From an uncultured Eubacteriales bacterium (GTDB taxonomy: Bacteria; Bacillota; Clostridia; Christensenellales; Pumilibacteraceae), in contig USNB01000010.1 in the NCBI GenBank assembly GCA_900555875.1, positions 1 through 15,057 of the forward strand: a stretch of 15,057 nt of DNA, in the 5' to 3' direction. The notes beneath the pieces were generated by a model that saw only the letters and a program-made list of their open reading frames with translations, searched no databases and had not been told where the DNA came from. Both the position numbers and the translations under genes were made by a program. This document shows, in pieces, positions 13,204 to 15,057 of this stretch. The first letter of the stretch is position 1. The number at the start of each line of letters is the position of its first letter.

Positions 13204-13331
13204 GGGACCGCCGCTTAAGCGGCAGCCCGGGGATGTGTTGCGGCTGGAAGCCAATTCGGAGCGTCTTAAGACGCAAGCCGGTAAAATGCCCTTGAAGGGC
13301 CAGTGCATACCACGCGTTCAACGCGTGGTAT
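13204..13331 (+). ncRNA. Structured 3' tail of the insertion sequence (candidate RNA)
   Basis: About 128 bases with no coding frame but a series of helices. GGG (13204-13206) pairs with CCC (13226-13228) around GCCGC-TTAA-GCGGC (13210-13223). CGGCT (13241-13245) pairs with AGCCG (13276-13280) around GCGTC-TTAA-GACGC (13261-13274). Then come GCCC-TTGAA-GGGC (13288-13300) and a 12 bp stem with a single-base C centre (13307-13331). The last is the probable right-end hairpin used by TnpA. The rest is more than a minimal IS end needs and could be a folded RNA. Whether it is transcribed as a functional RNA is inference. Confidence 0.45.
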
Positions 13332-13403
13332 TGATTGCACATGAAGATATGCGGATGTCCCAGCTCCGTGCGTAATTATTAAAATATTTTAATGTTCATA
13401 TGT

Positions 13404-13432
13404 TTGACTTTTCGGCATAATGACAATATAAT
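13404..13432 (+). promoter_or_regulatory. Sigma-A promoter for the large membrane protein gene
   Basis: TTGACT at 13404-13409 and TATAAT at 13427-13432, 17 bp apart. The leader to the ATG at 13538 is about 100 nt, AT-rich, with no clear structure seen. Confidence 0.85.
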
Positions 13433-13537
13433 GTTCGTATAGTGAAAATTTGTGTCGTAACAGTGATGTTTACGTGACGAATTTGTGAATGCGGCATTAT
13501 ATCCGTGTTCGCGTGAAAATAATAAGGATGATATTTT

Positions 13538-15057
13538 ATGGATGAGACGAAATATGATTTCGGCGAGGAAGAAGCCGCCGGATGCTGCACCGCCGCGGTC
13601 GGAGAAACGTTCGGACTTTCGGATGACGAAATGCTTCTTTTCGGCGAGCGCTGCGTGAGCGGCGAAACGGAACTTCTCGACGAATCTGCCGTTATCGCGG
13701 ACTGCACGGATGACGGAGCGGCCGCGGGCGCGACTGCGGGCGGGGACGCACCTGTGCTGCCGGGCAGGCGGAATTCCGGGCGGCGTGCGGACAGACCGCA
13801 TCGCAGACGCAGAAAACTGATGACGATAGCCGCGATATTCGCGCTTATCGCCATAGCTTTTTCCGTGTGGTTTTTCGCTTGCAATTCGGTGGAAGGCGGC
13901 GTCGAGAGCAAGCAGCCGTCGGACAGCGTCAGTTATTGTCTTACTCCGCCGTCGGACGGTTCTCTGCCCGAGGATCATACGGCGCTCGATAATCTCGGTT
14001 ATGTGATAGGCAGACTGACCGGGCGTAGCTGTTATCATACCGAATCTTCCTCCGTCGTTACGGCGAAGGCGATGGGTGTTACCGTCAATCAATACGTCGA
14101 GGGAGGAAAGGATTATAAGGACGGCGTGCTCATAAGCACTACGTTCAGCCGCGGCGAGGGATTGGGCGCACCCGCTCCCGTTGCGGTGCAGCGCTTTTTC
14201 GGCAAGGACAGGGCGGTGCTGCGCAATTCGGTATCGTCCGATCCTTCTACATGGGCGGGCGCGGATACCGAATGGGCGGACGGCGAACCTTCGGAAGTCA
14301 TTGCCCGCGAGGAATATGCCGATCGTTACGGGCTGTGGGGAACGGAGTTTTCCGACTATGTGATGACTGAAGAGACCATTCTGTCGTTCTCCGAGCTCGA
14401 ACGTGACGGAGAGATGTACGAGCTTTCTTTTTCGCTCGACCCCGCGACGGCGACGTACTATTACGGGAAACAGATGGTCACGATGGGCGGACTGAGCGAA
14501 AGTCCGCAGTTCATGTATGCGGATGTTACGCTGCGGTTCACGTCCGATTGGTCCGTCACCGAAATGACGGTCAGCGAACGTTATGTTTCCGTAAAGGGCG
14601 TTATAAACGCCGATACGTCGGGCGAGACCGTGATAAAATATTCGTATGACGAGGCGGACGCGGACGTTTCCGCTTATGAGACGTATTTTTCGAAATACGC
14701 CGACGCGGAACCTACGGGCGACGCGGAAAAAGACCGCAGCGCCGCCGACTATCTTGCCGAAGGGTTCGGCTCCGTGCTCGTATCCGATCGCACCGCGTTC
14801 GACGTCGGCGCCGTCATAAACGGAAAGAGCGTGACGGGCAGGGCGCTTCTCGTCATGGACGGCGGCTCGCCGTCGTCGGTAACGCTCGAACTCGGTGAGC
14901 TTACGGCGCTCGCGGACATATCCGACGGCAGGATATATGTTTCGTATAAGGATTTCCTCGGCAGCCTCGCGCTCTCGGATGTCTCCGAACTGCTCGGCGG
15001 CGCGATCAAATATAAACAGTTGCCGAAATTCCCCGAAGTCCAGCGCGATCTGGCGCT
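13538..15057 (+). CDS. Large single-pass membrane protein of unknown function (3' end outside window)
   Basis: The frame is open from the ATG at 13538 to the window edge, 506 codons, with no stop. AAGGATG at 13524-13530 is the ribosome binding site. Residues 1-93 are predicted cytoplasmic: acidic with paired cysteines (C16, C17, also C39 and C56), an Ala/Gly-rich spacer near 60-70, and a very basic stretch RPHRRRRK just before a transmembrane helix at about 94-114 (TIAAIFALIAIAFSVWFFAC). The positive-inside rule puts the rest outside the cell. The outer part is beta-rich with repeated Y-x-F/T strands and acidic loops, with no catalytic motif I recognise. Cys115 directly after the helix resembles a lipobox, but the 93-residue lead argues against a lipoprotein. 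The base composition matches the core genes, unlike the insertion sequence before it. Function unknown. Confidence 0.85.
   Translation, partial: MDETKYDFGEEEAAGCCTAAVGETFGLSDDEMLLFGERCVSGETELLDESAVIADCTDDGAAAGATAGGDAPVLPGRRNSGRRADRPHRRRRKLMTIAAIFALIAIAFSVWFFACNSVEGGVESKQPSDSVSYCLTPPSDGSLPEDHTALDNLGYVIGRLTGRSCYHTESSSVVTAKAMGVTVNQYVEGGKDYKDGVLISTTFSRGEGLGAPAPVAVQRFFGKDRAVLRNSVSSDPSTWAGADTEWADGEPSEVIAREEYADRYGLWGTEFSDYVMTEETILSFSELERDGEMYELSFSLDPATATYYYGKQMVTMGGLSESPQFMYADVTLRFTSDWSVTEMTVSERYVSVKGVINADTSGETVIKYSYDEADADVSAYETYFSKYADAEPTGDAEKDRSAADYLAEGFGSVLVSDRTAFDVGAVINGKSVTGRALLVMDGGSPSSVTLELGELTALADISDGRIYVSYKDFLGSLALSDVSELLGGAIKYKQLPKFPEVQRDLA

Larger units (their letters stand above)
12627..13331 (+). 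mobile_element. IS200/IS605-family insertion sequence, transposase-only, probably inactive
   Basis: The element is defined by a left-end hairpin (12627-12645), one Y1 HUH transposase gene (12742-13196, damaged) and a right part of stacked hairpins ending in a 12 bp stem at 13307-13331. Members of this family have no terminal inverted repeats or target duplication; they move as single strands and recognise subterminal hairpins, which fits what is seen. No TnpB or IscB gene is present. The exact ends cannot be fixed from one copy: the palindrome CGCTTAAGCG at 12610-12619 may lie inside the left end. The span given is the minimum. Confidence 0.85.

Noticed and set aside
13204..13331. CRISPR array
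   Set aside because: The palindromes differ from each other in sequence and spacing. They are separate hairpins, not identical direct repeats with uniform spacers.
13379..14092. Minus-strand open frame of 237 codons over the start of the large membrane protein gene
   Set aside because: It runs across the promoter and start of a plus-strand frame open for 506 codons with a good ribosome binding site. Its own sequence is arginine-rich shadow translation.

Overview
The window looks like chromosome from an uncultured gut-type member of the Bacillota (class Clostridia, possibly the Christensenellales). This is inferred from the style of the DNA, not from a marker gene. Near-consensus sigma-A promoters with 17-18 bp spacers recur, start sites carry strong AGGAGG-type ribosome binding sites, lipoprotein signal peptides are Gram-positive-like, isoleucine is very often coded by ATA despite fairly high GC in the genes, and intergenic stretches are AT-rich. 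No rRNA, tRNA or CRISPR array was seen.

Layout. 79-549: a small secreted protein that is a single bacterial Ig-like (MBG-type) repeat, closed by a terminator. 652-2354: a promoter and an ABC-F ATPase. 2410-2709: a promoter, a frameshifted small membrane-protein gene and a terminator. 2744-3475: a free-standing helical protein of unknown function with its own promoter and terminator. 3607-4783 (minus strand): a cation diffusion facilitator exporter whose promoter implies a leaderless mRNA. 4853-6535: a divergent two-gene operon, an unknown helical protein followed by a ProB-like amino acid kinase. 6767-7268: a lipoprotein with a strong terminator. 7323-10126: a complete polar amino acid ABC importer operon (lipoprotein binding protein, permease, ATPase), with a leaky-terminator-like hairpin after the first gene and an unusual insertion of about 70 residues in the ATPase.

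10190-12602 is more accessory in character: a small unknown protein, an XRE regulator behind a promoter that overlaps a perfect inverted repeat, a membrane-anchored XRE regulator broken by a one-base frameshift, and an exported beta-rich protein, closed by two terminators. 12627-13331 is an IS200/IS605-type insertion sequence with a Y1 transposase gene only. It has a 16 bp stem burying the transposase ribosome binding site, a transposase damaged by a frame-changing deletion, and a roughly 130 nt 3' tail of stacked hairpins. 13404-15057 is a promoter and the first 506 codons of a large single-pass membrane protein of unknown function that runs off the window.

The strongest candidates for something undescribed are the unknown-protein plus ProB-like kinase pair, the insertion in the importer ATPase, the structured 3' tail of the transposase-only insertion sequence, and the XRE / membrane-XRE / exported-protein cluster. 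No convincing new defence or mobile system is visible.
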